64,000 nt of DNA from Mycolicibacterium komossense (lineage in GTDB: Bacteria > Actinomycetota > Actinomycetes > Mycobacteriales > Mycobacteriaceae): assembly GCF_025822605.1 (NCBI RefSeq), contig NZ_JACKTY010000033.1:351237-415236 (forward strand). Direction: 5' to 3'. The notes beneath the pieces are model-generated. The model saw only the letters and a program-made list of their open reading frames with translations, searched no databases and had not been told where the DNA came from. The position numbers and the translations under genes were made by a program. Below, piece by piece: positions 42,518 to 51,176 of this stretch (the stretch's first letter is position 1; each line of letters begins with the position of its first letter).

Positions 42518-43881
42518 GTACTTCAACCCTCATCAATCCCGCCACCGAGGAAACACTGCGGACCGTCGAGCTACTCGACGTGCCGGCAGTCGACGACGCG
42601 GTGGTTCGTGCCCGTGGCGCGCAGAAGGCGTGGGCCGCATTGACTCCGGCCGAACGCGCCGCCGGACTGCGGGCGTTCGCCGCCGAGGTGGACGCCCATA
42701 TCGACGAACTCGCAGCGCTGGAGGTCGCCAACTCCGGGCATGTGATCGGCAACGCGGAATGGGAGGCCGGGCACGTCCGCGACGTGCTGCAGTACTATTC
42801 GGCCAGCCCGGAACGCCTGTCCGGCAAGCAGATTCCGGTGGCCGGTGGCTTGGACGTGACATTCAACGAGCCGATGGGCGTCGTCGGGGTCATCGCCCCG
42901 TGGAACTTCCCTATGACGATCGCGTCGTGGGGCTTTGTGCCCGCGCTGGCCGCCGGCAACGCCGTGCTGGTCAAGCCGGCCGAGATCACCCCACTGACGA
43001 CGATGCGCCTGGCCGAACTCGGGCTTGCAGCCGGCCTGCCCGACGGCCTGTTCCAGGTGCTGCCCGGTAAGGGATCGGTGGTGGGGGAGCGCTTCATCAC
43101 CCATCCCGACATCCGCAAGATCGTCTTCACCGGGTCAACCGAGGTCGGTATCAAGGTGATGGCCGGCGCCGCCGCCAACATCAAGCGCGTCACCCTGGAG
43201 CTCGGCGGCAAGAGCGCCAACATCATCTTCGACGATTGCGATCTGGAGAAGGCTGCCGCGACGGCTCCGTACGGAGTGTTCGACAACGCCGGCCAGGATT
43301 GCTGTTCACGCAGCCGGATCCTGGTGCAGCGCAACGTCTATGACAGGTTCATGGAGCTGTTCGAACCCGCCGTCAAGGGCGTCGTGGTTGGCGACCCGGG
43401 CGCGCGCGAGACCGAAATGGGCCCGTTGGTATCCAAAGGACATTTCGATTCCGTCTCGTCCTACGTGCCCGACGACGCGCCAGTCGCGTTCCGCGGTTCG
43501 GCGCCGTCGGGCCCCGGCTACTGGTTCCCGCCCACCGTCCTGACCCCGTCGCGCACCGATCGCACCGTCACCGAAGAGATCTTCGGACCCGTCGTGACGG
43601 TGCTGCCGTTCGATGACGAAGCTGATGCGATCACGTTGGCCAACGACAGCGAGTACGGTCTGTCCGGTTCCATCTGGACCGACAACCTCTCGCGTGCCCT
43701 TCGGGTCTCGCGGGCCGTGGAATCGGGCAACCTCAGCGTGAATTCGCATTCCTCGGTGCGTTACAGCACGCCGTTCGGCGGGTTCAAACAATCGGGCCTC
43801 GGGCGCGAGCTCGGTCCGGATGCACCCCTGCATTTCACGGAAACCAAGAACGTGTTCTTTGCAATCTCGGAAGGAAATTAG
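42514..43881 (+). CDS. aldC: NAD-dependent aldehyde dehydrogenase
   Basis: Oxidises an aldehyde to the acid; 455 residues, identical in length to AldC (Rv2858c). Catalytic Cys263 lies in NAGQDCCSRS and the general base Glu229 in LELGGKS; FTGSTEVG binds the cofactor. In a gamma-glutamyl amine route it would act on gamma-glutamyl-aminoaldehyde, like PuuC. TTG 42514 overlaps the preceding stop (TTGA) and has AGGAAAGG about 7 nt upstream. The adjacent Cys264 is also present in related betaine-aldehyde-type enzymes. Confidence 0.92.
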   Translation: MSTSTLINPATEETLRTVELLDVPAVDDAVVRARGAQKAWAALTPAERAAGLRAFAAEVDAHIDELAALEVANSGHVIGNAEWEAGHVRDVLQYYSASPERLSGKQIPVAGGLDVTFNEPMGVVGVIAPWNFPMTIASWGFVPALAAGNAVLVKPAEITPLTTMRLAELGLAAGLPDGLFQVLPGKGSVVGERFITHPDIRKIVFTGSTEVGIKVMAGAAANIKRVTLELGGKSANIIFDDCDLEKAAATAPYGVFDNAGQDCCSRSRILVQRNVYDRFMELFEPAVKGVVVGDPGARETEMGPLVSKGHFDSVSSYVPDDAPVAFRGSAPSGPGYWFPPTVLTPSRTDRTVTEEIFGPVVTVLPFDDEADAITLANDSEYGLSGSIWTDNLSRALRVSRAVESGNLSVNSHSSVRYSTPFGGFKQSGLGRELGPDAPLHFTETKNVFFAISEGN

Positions 43882-44664
43882 GTGGACAAGGTAGATCTGA
43901 CGCAGCGGCTCGCAGGCAGGGTCGCGGTGATCACCGGCGGCGCCAGCGGGATCGGGCTGGCAACGGCCAAGCGGATGCGAGCCGAGGGCGCGACCATCGT
44001 CATCGGCGACATTGACCCCGCCACCGGCAAGACTGTCGCCGAGGAGCTCGAGGGGTTGTTCGTGCCCGTCGACGTATCCGACCAGGATGCCGTTGACAAC
44101 CTGTTCGACACGGCGGCACAGAGTTACGGCAAGGTCGACATCGCGTTCAACAACGCGGGCATTTCGCCTCCGGATGACGACCTGATCGAAAACACCGAAC
44201 TGCCGGCGTGGCAGCGGGTGCAGGACATCAACCTCAAGTCCGTCTACCTGTGCTGCCGCGCGGCGCTTCGGCACATGGTGCCCGCCCAGAAGGGGTCGAT
44301 CATCAACACCGCGTCGTTCGTCGCGGTCATGGGGTCGGCGACATCCCAGATCTCCTACACCGCCTCCAAAGGTGGGGTGCTGGCGATGTCGCGGGAATTG
44401 GGTGTGCAGTTCGCGCGCCAGGGCATCCGGGTCAACGCGCTGTGCCCCGGGCCGGTCAACACTCCGCTGCTACAGGAACTGTTTGCCAAGGACCCGGAGC
44501 GGGCGGCCAGACGACTGGTGCACATCCCGCTGGGACGGTTCGCACACCCCGAAGAATTGGCGGCGAGCGTCGCCTTCCTGGCCAGCGACGATTCGTCGTT
44601 CATCACCGGATCGACGTTCCTGGTCGACGGCGGTATCAGCTCTGCCTACGTGACACCGCTGTAA
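43882..44664 (+). CDS. Short-chain dehydrogenase/reductase
   Basis: NAD(P)-dependent oxidoreductase of 260 residues with a complete classical SDR set: TGGASGIG (cofactor), NNAGIS, the Ser in NTASFVAV and Tyr-x-x-x-Lys in SYTASKGG, then CPGPVNTPLL. It starts at GTG 43882, immediately after the aldC stop. In this operon it may oxidise the alcohol of a gamma-glutamyl amino alcohol (for example from ethanolamine) to the aldehyde used by AldC; this would supply the step that PuuB does in E. coli. That role is inferred. Corresponds to Rv2857c. Confidence 0.9.
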   Translation: MDKVDLTQRLAGRVAVITGGASGIGLATAKRMRAEGATIVIGDIDPATGKTVAEELEGLFVPVDVSDQDAVDNLFDTAAQSYGKVDIAFNNAGISPPDDDLIENTELPAWQRVQDINLKSVYLCCRAALRHMVPAQKGSIINTASFVAVMGSATSQISYTASKGGVLAMSRELGVQFARQGIRVNALCPGPVNTPLLQELFAKDPERAARRLVHIPLGRFAHPEELAASVAFLASDDSSFITGSTFLVDGGISSAYVTPL

Positions 44665-44673
44665 GGGGTCTCG

Positions 44674-45405
44674 ATGTCGGCCGATCCGGACGATGTTTCT
44701 TCAGCGGAAGCCAGCTCGGCCCTGCTGCGTCCGGTGCGGCCCGGCAACGCCTTCGAGGACACCGTCGAGCGGTTGCTGCAGACGATCCGGCTCGGGGTGA
44801 TCCGGCCCGGGGAGTCTCTGCCGCCCGAACGCGAACTCGCCACCCGGCTCGGGGTCAGTCGTGACACTGTCCGCGAGGCCATCAGGTCGTTGGCCGACGC
44901 GGGCTATCTGGTGGCGCGTCGCGGCCGCTACGGCGGAACGTTCCTGGCCGAGGAGCTACCGGCGCACACCCACGGTGCCGAGGGGGTCAGTCGAGAAACC
45001 ATCGACGACTCGCTGCGGTTACGGGAAATCCTCGAAGTCGGTGCGGCACGGATGGCGGCCACCCGGACGTTGGCCGCCGCCGAGCGGGAGGAACTGTGGT
45101 CGAGGCTGGGCGATGTGCGCGATGCCAAGCTCGACGACTACCGCCGCCTCGATTCTCGGCTGCATCTGGCCATCGCCGAGGCGGCCGGCTGCCCGTCACT
45201 GGTGCCGCTGGTCGCCGAGAACCGGATGCGGCTCAACAGCCTGTTGGACCAGATCCCGCTGTTGTCGCGCAATATCGCCCACTCCGACGAACAACACGAG
45301 GCGATTGTGATGGCCATTCTGGCCGGTGACGGCGATGCCGCCGCCGCGGCGATGCGTGCGCATGTCGCAGGCTCGGCCGCACTGCTGCACGGGTTCCTCG
45401 ACTGA
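44674..45405 (+). CDS. GntR/FadR-family transcriptional regulator
   Basis: DNA-binding repressor type, 243 residues. The winged helix (about 25-95) shows IRPGESLPPERELATRLGVSRDTVREAIRSL; the C-terminal all-helical FCD domain (about 110-230) binds an acid ligand, with LDSRLHLAIAEAAGC and HEAIVMAILAGDGDAAAAAMRAHV. Last gene of the glnA4 operon, 9 bp after the SDR, so it probably autoregulates the pathway and the divergent permease. M. tuberculosis has nicT at about this position instead (recalled). Confidence 0.9.
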   Translation: MSADPDDVSSAEASSALLRPVRPGNAFEDTVERLLQTIRLGVIRPGESLPPERELATRLGVSRDTVREAIRSLADAGYLVARRGRYGGTFLAEELPAHTHGAEGVSRETIDDSLRLREILEVGAARMAATRTLAAAEREELWSRLGDVRDAKLDDYRRLDSRLHLAIAEAAGCPSLVPLVAENRMRLNSLLDQIPLLSRNIAHSDEQHEAIVMAILAGDGDAAAAAMRAHVAGSAALLHGFLD

Positions 45406-45438
45406 AGCCACTGGCAGGGAATTTCCAGCATCCGGCAA

Positions 45439-45444
45439 TAGCAT
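45439..45444 (+). promoter_or_regulatory. -10 hexamer for a probable leaderless MspA-family mRNA
   Basis: TAGCAT ends 7 bp before GTG 45452, 33 bp after the GntR stop. Confidence 0.48.
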
Positions 45445-45451
45445 TCGGCGC

Positions 45452-46084
45452 GTGGGCATCCTTCTCAAGGCTGGCGCCCTGGTCTTGGCGTTGCTGCCCA
45501 TTGGAGTCGGTTCGGCAGGAGCTGATCCGCTCCCCGTGGCCGACGTCAGCCAGTCGGCTGACACCGATGACGGCTGGCACCTGAGCGCCGCGCTGACCAG
45601 TATGACGATCAACTCCGTGCCCAATATGGCGGCGACCGCGTTCACCAGGGAGGGCTTCGTCAGCGGTAAGGCGATCGCGACCATCGACGGCAACGGCGCC
45701 ATCCCGGTGAATTCGGGGCTGCTGGTCTTCGGATTGCAGCTGGGCTGTCAGATCGACCTCAGCGAGGGCGGCAGCATCAGCGGCGGTGGCGACGCCGGCA
45801 TCGGGCTCGGGCTGGGCAATGTCGTCACCAACGACACCACCGGTCCGTACGCCGAGATCAACGGAAACGTCTCGGTGAACCTCCTGCCCGGGACCATCAC
45901 CAACGTGGGACTCGGCACCAAATCTTTGAAGGGCCGTACCGGCGAGATCTCGGTCCACGACGCGCACGTCAAGGTCGATGCGTGCGGCGGTCCGGTGTCC
46001 ATCCGGATGTTCACCACCGCCAAGATCGACACCGACAAATCCGACGACAGCGTCAACACCTACGGCGACATCCTGACGTTATGA
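45452..46084 (+). CDS. MspA-family porin
   Basis: Outer-membrane pore-type protein of mycobacteria, 210 residues with a signal peptide ending GSAGADP (cleavage near residue 27), leaving about 183 residues, close to mature MspA. GWHLSAALTSMTINSVPN, the FTREGFVSG segment and the end DSVNTYGDILTL match the family, whose members end with a TYGxxxxx strand. One more feature: Cys in QLGCQID and DACGGPV, absent from MspA itself, may form a disulfide. Whether it forms open channels is unknown. MspA-type porins are a mark of rapid growers. It overlaps the next gene by 4 bp. Confidence 0.88.
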   Translation: MGILLKAGALVLALLPIGVGSAGADPLPVADVSQSADTDDGWHLSAALTSMTINSVPNMAATAFTREGFVSGKAIATIDGNGAIPVNSGLLVFGLQLGCQIDLSEGGSISGGGDAGIGLGLGNVVTNDTTGPYAEINGNVSVNLLPGTITNVGLGTKSLKGRTGEISVHDAHVKVDACGGPVSIRMFTTAKIDTDKSDDSVNTYGDILTL

Positions 46085-46437
46085 CGTGGCGGTGGATGGT
46101 GTCGGTGCTGGTCGCGGCGGCGTGCTTCGCGCTGTTGCCAGCGGGCCTCGCCCGGGCGGACTGCACGGTCGCCGGTGATTTCGGTGCCGGTTCCGGCTGC
46201 CCGCCTCCGGGTGGCTCGTCGGACTCCGGCGGCGGTGACAGCTGGCCTCCGACCGCGGTGGACTGGCCGCCCGGCGCCGATTCGGGGTCTGACGGCGGTT
46301 CCGGCGGTGGGGCCGCTGCTTCGCCGTCCACGGCCCCGACTCCCATCGTGTTGCCCCTGGGGCAGGAAGCGCCGGCAACCAGCATCTCGGAAACGCCGAC
46401 GCCGATCGTGCCGGTGGGTGCGCCACCGCTGCACTAG
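46081..46437 (+). CDS. Small secreted Pro/Gly/Ser-rich protein
   Basis: Predicted exported protein of 118 residues: signal peptide ending GLARA (about 1-26), then a low-complexity mature part with two cysteines (ADCTVAGDF, SGCPPPG), a Gly/Ser run and a Thr/Pro-rich tail (TPTPIVPVG). ATG 46081 overlaps the porin stop (ATGA), so it is translationally coupled to the porin and may assist or associate with it. No known domain is recognised. The low-complexity region probably spans the cell wall. Confidence 0.72.
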   Translation: MTWRWMVSVLVAAACFALLPAGLARADCTVAGDFGAGSGCPPPGGSSDSGGGDSWPPTAVDWPPGADSGSDGGSGGGAAASPSTAPTPIVLPLGQEAPATSISETPTPIVPVGAPPLH

Positions 46438-46440
46438 ATT
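46435..46440 (+). promoter_or_regulatory. -10 hexamer for a probable leaderless ArsR mRNA
   Basis: TAGATT, overlapping the stop codon of the preceding gene, ends 7 bp before ATG 46448. Confidence 0.45.
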
Positions 46441-46447
46441 TCTGGGT

Positions 46448-46825
46448 ATGGACAGTCAAGGGGACGAGGGCAAGGTCGACAAGGCCTCCTCTGCGCTGTC
46501 CGATGTCGACATCAGGGGGTGGACGCAGCGTTTCGATCTGCTGTCGGACCCGAACCGTCTGGAAATCCTGCTGGGGCTGCACCGGGCACCCGGGATTTGC
46601 GTCGGGGACCTGGCCGCCGCGCTCGGTCGTTCGGAAAATGCTGTCTCGCAGGCGCTTCGGGTGCTACGTGAGCAGGGTTGGGTCACCTCCACGCGAGTTG
46701 GCCGGTTGGTCAGCTACCGTCTCGAGGACCATACGGTCCATGACCTGCTCCACTGGATAGGCGCAGCACACGACACATCGCATGAACATCTGGACGACAG
46801 GGCAGATAACTCCGAACGTCGCTAG
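46448..46825 (+). CDS. ArsR/SmtB-family regulator
   Basis: Winged-helix repressor of 125 residues: FDLLSDPNRLEILLGLH, CVGDLAAALGRSENAVSQALRVLREQGWV and a beta wing VGRLVSYRLED. The C-terminus is His/Asp-rich (HDTSHEHLDDR) and resembles alpha5-site metal sensors of the NmtR/SmtB kind; Cys50-region residue in GICVGDL may also take part. No metal transporter gene adjoins it here, but in M. tuberculosis the nickel/cobalt transporter nicT occupies this neighbourhood, so a Ni/Co sensor is a fair guess. Confidence 0.85.
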   Translation: MDSQGDEGKVDKASSALSDVDIRGWTQRFDLLSDPNRLEILLGLHRAPGICVGDLAAALGRSENAVSQALRVLREQGWVTSTRVGRLVSYRLEDHTVHDLLHWIGAAHDTSHEHLDDRADNSERR

Positions 46826-47021
46826 CCTCACAGGCGACCGCGAGGACCCCCGACCCGTTCGTAGTTCCAGCCACCATCGGCCGGCAACTCGACAGTGCGC
46901 CGCTCGCGGCGTCCTGGCTGTCAAAGTCGAACTCGGCCGGAAAGAAAGCGCCGCCTCCCAGTCCTCAGGCGGCCCACCGGTGATACCCCGCTCGACCTGC
47001 CAGCGCCGGATCTATCGTCTC

Positions 47022-48434
47022 CTAGTGCCGGCGCGACGGCGGCCACGGCGGTTCACCACACAGCGCCAACAGTGCATTCTCGATCACCTCGGGCAGCGCC
47101 GGGTGGATCCAGTACTGCCCGCGGGCCATCTCCTGGCCGCCGAGTCCGAACGTCATCGCCTGCACCAGCGGCTGCAACAGCGACGAGGCCTGATGGCCCA
47201 TGATATGGGCGCCCAGGATCAGGCCGCTGTCGTCGTCGACGATGATCTTGGCGATCCCGGTGGTGTCCTCCATCGCCCAGCCGTAGGCGACGTCGCCGAA
47301 GTCCTGCACCTTGGACTTGACCTTGTATCCTTTTGCCCTGGCTTCGTTTTCGGTCAGACCCACCGTGGCGATCTGGGGATCGGTGAACACCGCCGACGGG
47401 ACGAACCGGTGATCGGAGGCGACCAGGTTCGGATCGTCCCAGTCTTGGAGCAGATTGTGACGGACCACCCGGGCCTCGTGATTGGCGACGTGCTTGAGCT
47501 GGTAATCCGATGACACGTCGCCGAGCGCGAAAATGCCTCTTGCCGTGGTGCGTTGGTATTCGTCGACGACCACCTGGCCGCCGTCGGTGACCTCCACCCC
47601 GGCGAGGTGGGCGTCGAGCAGGTCGCCGTTGGGCACCCGGCCGGTGGCGACCAGCACGGTGTCGCAGAACAGCGTCGAACCGTCGTCGAGCTCGACCACG
47701 GTTTGCGCACCGTCGCGATGAGCGCCGACCACGGTGCGGTGGCTGCGGATCTCCCACTTCTTGGAAGCGACGTCGGTGAAGCGTTCGCAGATCGTGTCAT
47801 CGCAGTGGGTCAGCAGCGTGCCGCCCCGGATCACGATCGTGACGCGCGTGCCCAAAGCCGAGAAGACGTGCGCGAACTCGGCCGCGACGAAACCTCCGCC
47901 GACGATGACCAGGTGCTCCGGCAGCTCCGGGATCCGCATGATGGTGTCACTGGTGTGAAAGTCGACGCCGCACTGGGCGATTGCGTCCGGCACCATCGCT
48001 CGAGAGCCCGCCGCGATCACCACCTTGTCGGAGGTGAACTCGTCACCGGCCTCGGTTTTCAGCAGGTATCTGCCGTCGGGTTGCGTCGCACCGAAGCGGG
48101 TGTGGCTGTCGAAGACGGTGACGTTCGGCGTGGAGCGCCGGTACTGCTCACCGCCGATCGCGATCGGGTCGATGCGACCGAAAACCCGAGAGACGATATC
48201 GCTCCAGCGGACGCCGTCGAGATGAGCGTCCACACCGTAACGGCCGGCCTCCCTGATGTTCTGGGCGACTTCGGCGGCGTAGACGAACATCTTCGTCGGG
48301 ATGCAGCCGACGTTGAGGCAGGTACCGCCGAAGGTGCTCTGCTCGCAGATCGCCACCTTCTTGTCGTCGTAGCGCTCGTCGATGATGCTGTTTCCCGAGC
48401 CGGTGCCGATGATCGTCAGATCAAAATGTTCCAC
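47022..48434 (-). CDS. mtr: Mycothione reductase
   Basis: FAD- and NADPH-dependent disulfide reductase that returns mycothione to mycothiol, the main thiol of actinobacteria. The 470 residues carry the FAD motif GTGSGN (11-15), redox pair Cys39/Cys44 (GGTCLNVGC), NADPH motif VGGGFVAAEFAH and the C-terminal catalytic His-Glu in WIHPALPEVIE. GTG 48434 lies 3 bp after the stop of the alpha/beta hydrolase gene, so these two form an operon, as in M. tuberculosis (Rv2855/Rv2854). It is convergent with the ArsR gene; the 196 bp between contains only a weak hairpin. Confidence 0.96.
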   Translation of the reverse strand: MEHFDLTIIGTGSGNSIIDERYDDKKVAICEQSTFGGTCLNVGCIPTKMFVYAAEVAQNIREAGRYGVDAHLDGVRWSDIVSRVFGRIDPIAIGGEQYRRSTPNVTVFDSHTRFGATQPDGRYLLKTEAGDEFTSDKVVIAAGSRAMVPDAIAQCGVDFHTSDTIMRIPELPEHLVIVGGGFVAAEFAHVFSALGTRVTIVIRGGTLLTHCDDTICERFTDVASKKWEIRSHRTVVGAHRDGAQTVVELDDGSTLFCDTVLVATGRVPNGDLLDAHLAGVEVTDGGQVVVDEYQRTTARGIFALGDVSSDYQLKHVANHEARVVRHNLLQDWDDPNLVASDHRFVPSAVFTDPQIATVGLTENEARAKGYKVKSKVQDFGDVAYGWAMEDTTGIAKIIVDDDSGLILGAHIMGHQASSLLQPLVQAMTFGLGGQEMARGQYWIHPALPEVIENALLALCGEPPWPPSRRH

Positions 48435-48437
48435 GTA

Positions 48438-49460
48438 TCACCCTTGTTCGGATTGTGTTGTGCGCTGGTGTTTTTGCGCCTCCAGCTGTCGATCCAGCCA
48501 GCGATCGAGCTCGCGGTAAGCGACTGATCGTGATTCCGATACGGACAGGAAGACATCGTGTTTGGCGTCGATGATCGGAGCGACTGTGGTGTGGTTCCCG
48601 ACGCAGCCGGCCCAGCGGGCGATCTGGTGTACGTCGAGAACCGCGTCCCCGTGCGCGATCGCGTTCGGGTCCGCCGAACCACGAGGTTCGGCGACGCTGT
48701 GGTCGGAGCGCAGGATCAGGTTGGGCACCCCGACATCGAGCCCACGGTGCAACCGCGCATGGCCCCGCCTGACGGCGTTGATCCAGCCGAAGGTGACCGG
48801 AAACCCGCCGAGCGGCTTCCACGTCAGGTCGTATTCGAACTCGCCGGCGTAGTCGCGGTGCAGGGTGGTGCCGTATCCGCCCGGCGTCGGCTTGCGCACG
48901 ACTGTCATCTTGCGGACGCGGGCCAGCGCGCGCAGTGCCGCGGAGGTGGGCGCAGCCCGCAGGATCGCCGGCCCCTGGAGATCGAAGAACGGGCTGTTCA
49001 AGATCAGGCCGCTGATCCGAAAGACGGCCGTCAGCCCGCGCTGGCGAACCCGGTCCAGCCAAAGCGTGACGATGAGCCCGCCCGCGGAATGCCCGTAGAT
49101 GTACACCTGTGCCTCGCCGGTCTCCGCGGCGATGACCGTCAGCGCTCGCTCCAGCTCTGCGCCGTAACGGCTGAGGTCGGTGGTGAAATGCGGAGTCTGG
49201 CCCTCACGCCAGGAGCGGCCGCATTTGTGCAGGTCCAGTGCGTAGAAGGCGATCCCGCGGTCGGTGAATCGATTGGCGAGCTCGGTGTTGAAGAAGTAGT
49301 CGGTATAGCCGTGCACTGCTAGCACTGCGCGCGCCGCACGACCGGAATCGCCCCGGCGCACCAGCGTGGCGACTAGGTCGCCCTCACCATCGGGGTCGGC
49401 GCCCAGCTCGATCGTGGTCTGCTGATAGCCGGGCAGGACGTCGGTCTCCCATGCCGTCAC
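48438..49460 (-). CDS. Alpha/beta hydrolase (Rv2854-like)
   Basis: Serine hydrolase of 340 residues. The nucleophile elbow is YIYGHSAGGLIVTLW, the oxyanion strand VLAVHGYTDYFF, and a His near AIIDAKHDVFLS (C-terminal) completes a likely triad; the lid region resembles monoacylglycerol-lipase or lysophospholipase types. No signal peptide, so cytoplasmic. GTG 49460 is chosen because the conserved part begins shortly after; the frame is open to 49559. Coupled to mtr; why a hydrolase should travel with mycothione reductase is not known. Confidence 0.85.
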   Translation of the reverse strand: MTAWETDVLPGYQQTTIELGADPDGEGDLVATLVRRGDSGRAARAVLAVHGYTDYFFNTELANRFTDRGIAFYALDLHKCGRSWREGQTPHFTTDLSRYGAELERALTVIAAETGEAQVYIYGHSAGGLIVTLWLDRVRQRGLTAVFRISGLILNSPFFDLQGPAILRAAPTSAALRALARVRKMTVVRKPTPGGYGTTLHRDYAGEFEYDLTWKPLGGFPVTFGWINAVRRGHARLHRGLDVGVPNLILRSDHSVAEPRGSADPNAIAHGDAVLDVHQIARWAGCVGNHTTVAPIIDAKHDVFLSVSESRSVAYRELDRWLDRQLEAQKHQRTTQSEQG

Positions 49461-49500
49461 TGCTTCACCATAACGGCGGGAGAATACGAGGGTGACGTAC

Positions 49501-49526
49501 GCCTCTCGACTCCCTCGATTAGAGGC
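49501..49526. promoter_or_regulatory. Inverted repeat between the divergent hydrolase and mqo genes
   Basis: GCCTCT (49501-49506) and AGAGGC (49521-49526) with a 14-bp spacer, in the 126-bp divergent promoter region. It may be an operator for either gene or chance. Confidence 0.25.
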
Positions 49527-49586
49527 AGACCTCACGGGATAGCCTAGTAACTGGTACAACGGCGAGCGCGAAGGACAAACGGACCG

Positions 49587-51176
49587 GTGTCAGACTCGAA
49601 TCCCCGCAACACCAAGACCGATGTCGTGCTGATCGGCGCAGGAATCATGAGCGCCACCCTCGGCGCACTGCTGCGACTGGTCGAACCCAACTGGTCGATC
49701 ACGTTGATCGAACGCCTCGACGGTGCCGCCGCCGAGAGCAGCGATCCCTGGAACAACGCAGGTACAGGCCACTCCGCGCTCTGTGAACTCAACTACACCC
49801 CGGAGAAGTCGGACGGCACGATCGACATCACCAAGGCCGTCCACGTCAACGAGCAGTTCCAGGTTTCACGCCAGTTCTGGGCGCACGCCGTCGAAAGAGG
49901 TGTGCTGACCGATGTGCGGAGCTTCCTGAACCCGGTCCCGCACGTCAGCTATGTCGAGGGTGCCGACCGCGTCGAGTACCTGCGCAAGCGGCGCGACGCA
50001 TTGGCGTCCAACCCGCTGTTCGCCACCACCGAGTTCATCGACGACGACACCGAGTTCGCCAAGCGGCTGCCGTTCATGGCGGCCAAGCGCACTTTCGCCA
50101 AGCCGGTCGCCCTGAACTGGACCCAGGACGGCACCGACATCGACTTCGGTTCGCTGTCCAAGCAGCTCATCGGATTCGGGGTCCGCACCGGCACCACCGC
50201 GTTGTTCGGCCACGAGGTACAGAACCTGTCCCGCCAATCCGACGGAACCTGGACGGTCAAGGTCCGCAACCGGCGCACCGGTGACACCCGCACCATCACC
50301 TCGAGGTTCGTCTTCGTCGGCGCCGGCGGCGATGCGCTGCCGCTGCTGCAGAAGGCCGGGATCGCCGAAGCCAAGGGTTTCGGTGGCTTCCCGGTCGGCG
50401 GACAATTCTTGCGCACCTCGAACCCGTTGGTGACCGCAGGCCACAAGGCCAAGGTGTACGGCTTCCCGCCGTTGGGTGCACCGCCGATGTCCGCGCCGCA
50501 CCTGGATACCAGGATCATCAACGGCAAGGAGTGGCTGCTGTTCGGCCCCTTCGCGGGCTGGTCGCCGAAGTTCCTCAAGCAGGGTCATGTGACCGATCTG
50601 CCGCTGTCGGTCAAGCCCAACAACCTGGCGTCGATGCTCGGTGTGGGTCTCACCCAGCTGAGCCTGGTGAAGTACCTGCTGGGTCAGTTGCGGCTCTCGG
50701 AAGCAGATCGGGTTGACGCACTGCGCGACTTTGCGCCCAGCGCAATCGATTCCGACTGGAGCCTGTCGGTTGCCGGCCAGCGGGTGCAGGTCATCAAGCC
50801 TGCCAAGGGTAAGGGTGGCACCCTGGAATTCGGCACCACGGTGATCGCGGCGGCCGACGGCAGCATCGCGGGCCTGCTCGGCGCGTCGCCCGGTGCGTCC
50901 ACCGCGGTGCCGGCGATGCTCGATGTCATGCAGCGCTGCTTCGGCGACAAGTTCGAAGGCTGGCAGACCAGCCTGAAGGAGATGATTCCTTCGCTGGGCA
51001 CCGAATTGTCCAATGAGCCAAAGCTGTTCGACGAGGTGTGGTCGTGGGGCACGAAGGTGCTCGGGCTGCAATCCTCAACCGACGCCGGTGCTGCCGCCCT
51101 GGAGGCGGGCCCCGACGGCGCTGCCGCTGCGGCCGCCGCCGAGACCGATGACCCCGAACCCGCGGGCGTCGTGTGA
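49587..51176 (+). CDS. mqo: Malate:quinone oxidoreductase
   Basis: Membrane-associated FAD enzyme that oxidises malate to oxaloacetate and passes electrons to menaquinone, bypassing NAD-malate dehydrogenase. The 529 residues show VVLIGAGIMSATLG (FAD), WNNAGTGHSALCELNYTP and GFPVGGQFLRT, all family hallmarks. The last 25 residues are Ala/Asp/Glu-rich and extend past the usual end. GTG 49587 follows GAAGGAC. Its stop overlaps the next gene (GTGTGA). Corresponds to Rv2852c. Confidence 0.96.
   Translation: MSDSNPRNTKTDVVLIGAGIMSATLGALLRLVEPNWSITLIERLDGAAAESSDPWNNAGTGHSALCELNYTPEKSDGTIDITKAVHVNEQFQVSRQFWAHAVERGVLTDVRSFLNPVPHVSYVEGADRVEYLRKRRDALASNPLFATTEFIDDDTEFAKRLPFMAAKRTFAKPVALNWTQDGTDIDFGSLSKQLIGFGVRTGTTALFGHEVQNLSRQSDGTWTVKVRNRRTGDTRTITSRFVFVGAGGDALPLLQKAGIAEAKGFGGFPVGGQFLRTSNPLVTAGHKAKVYGFPPLGAPPMSAPHLDTRIINGKEWLLFGPFAGWSPKFLKQGHVTDLPLSVKPNNLASMLGVGLTQLSLVKYLLGQLRLSEADRVDALRDFAPSAIDSDWSLSVAGQRVQVIKPAKGKGGTLEFGTTVIAAADGSIAGLLGASPGASTAVPAMLDVMQRCFGDKFEGWQTSLKEMIPSLGTELSNEPKLFDEVWSWGTKVLGLQSSTDAGAAALEAGPDGAAAAAAAETDDPEPAGVV

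Noticed and set aside
46898..46911. GC hairpin CGCCG-N4-CGGCG between ArsR and mtr as a terminator
   Set aside because: Only five pairs, no T-run, and such short dyads are frequent at this GC content.
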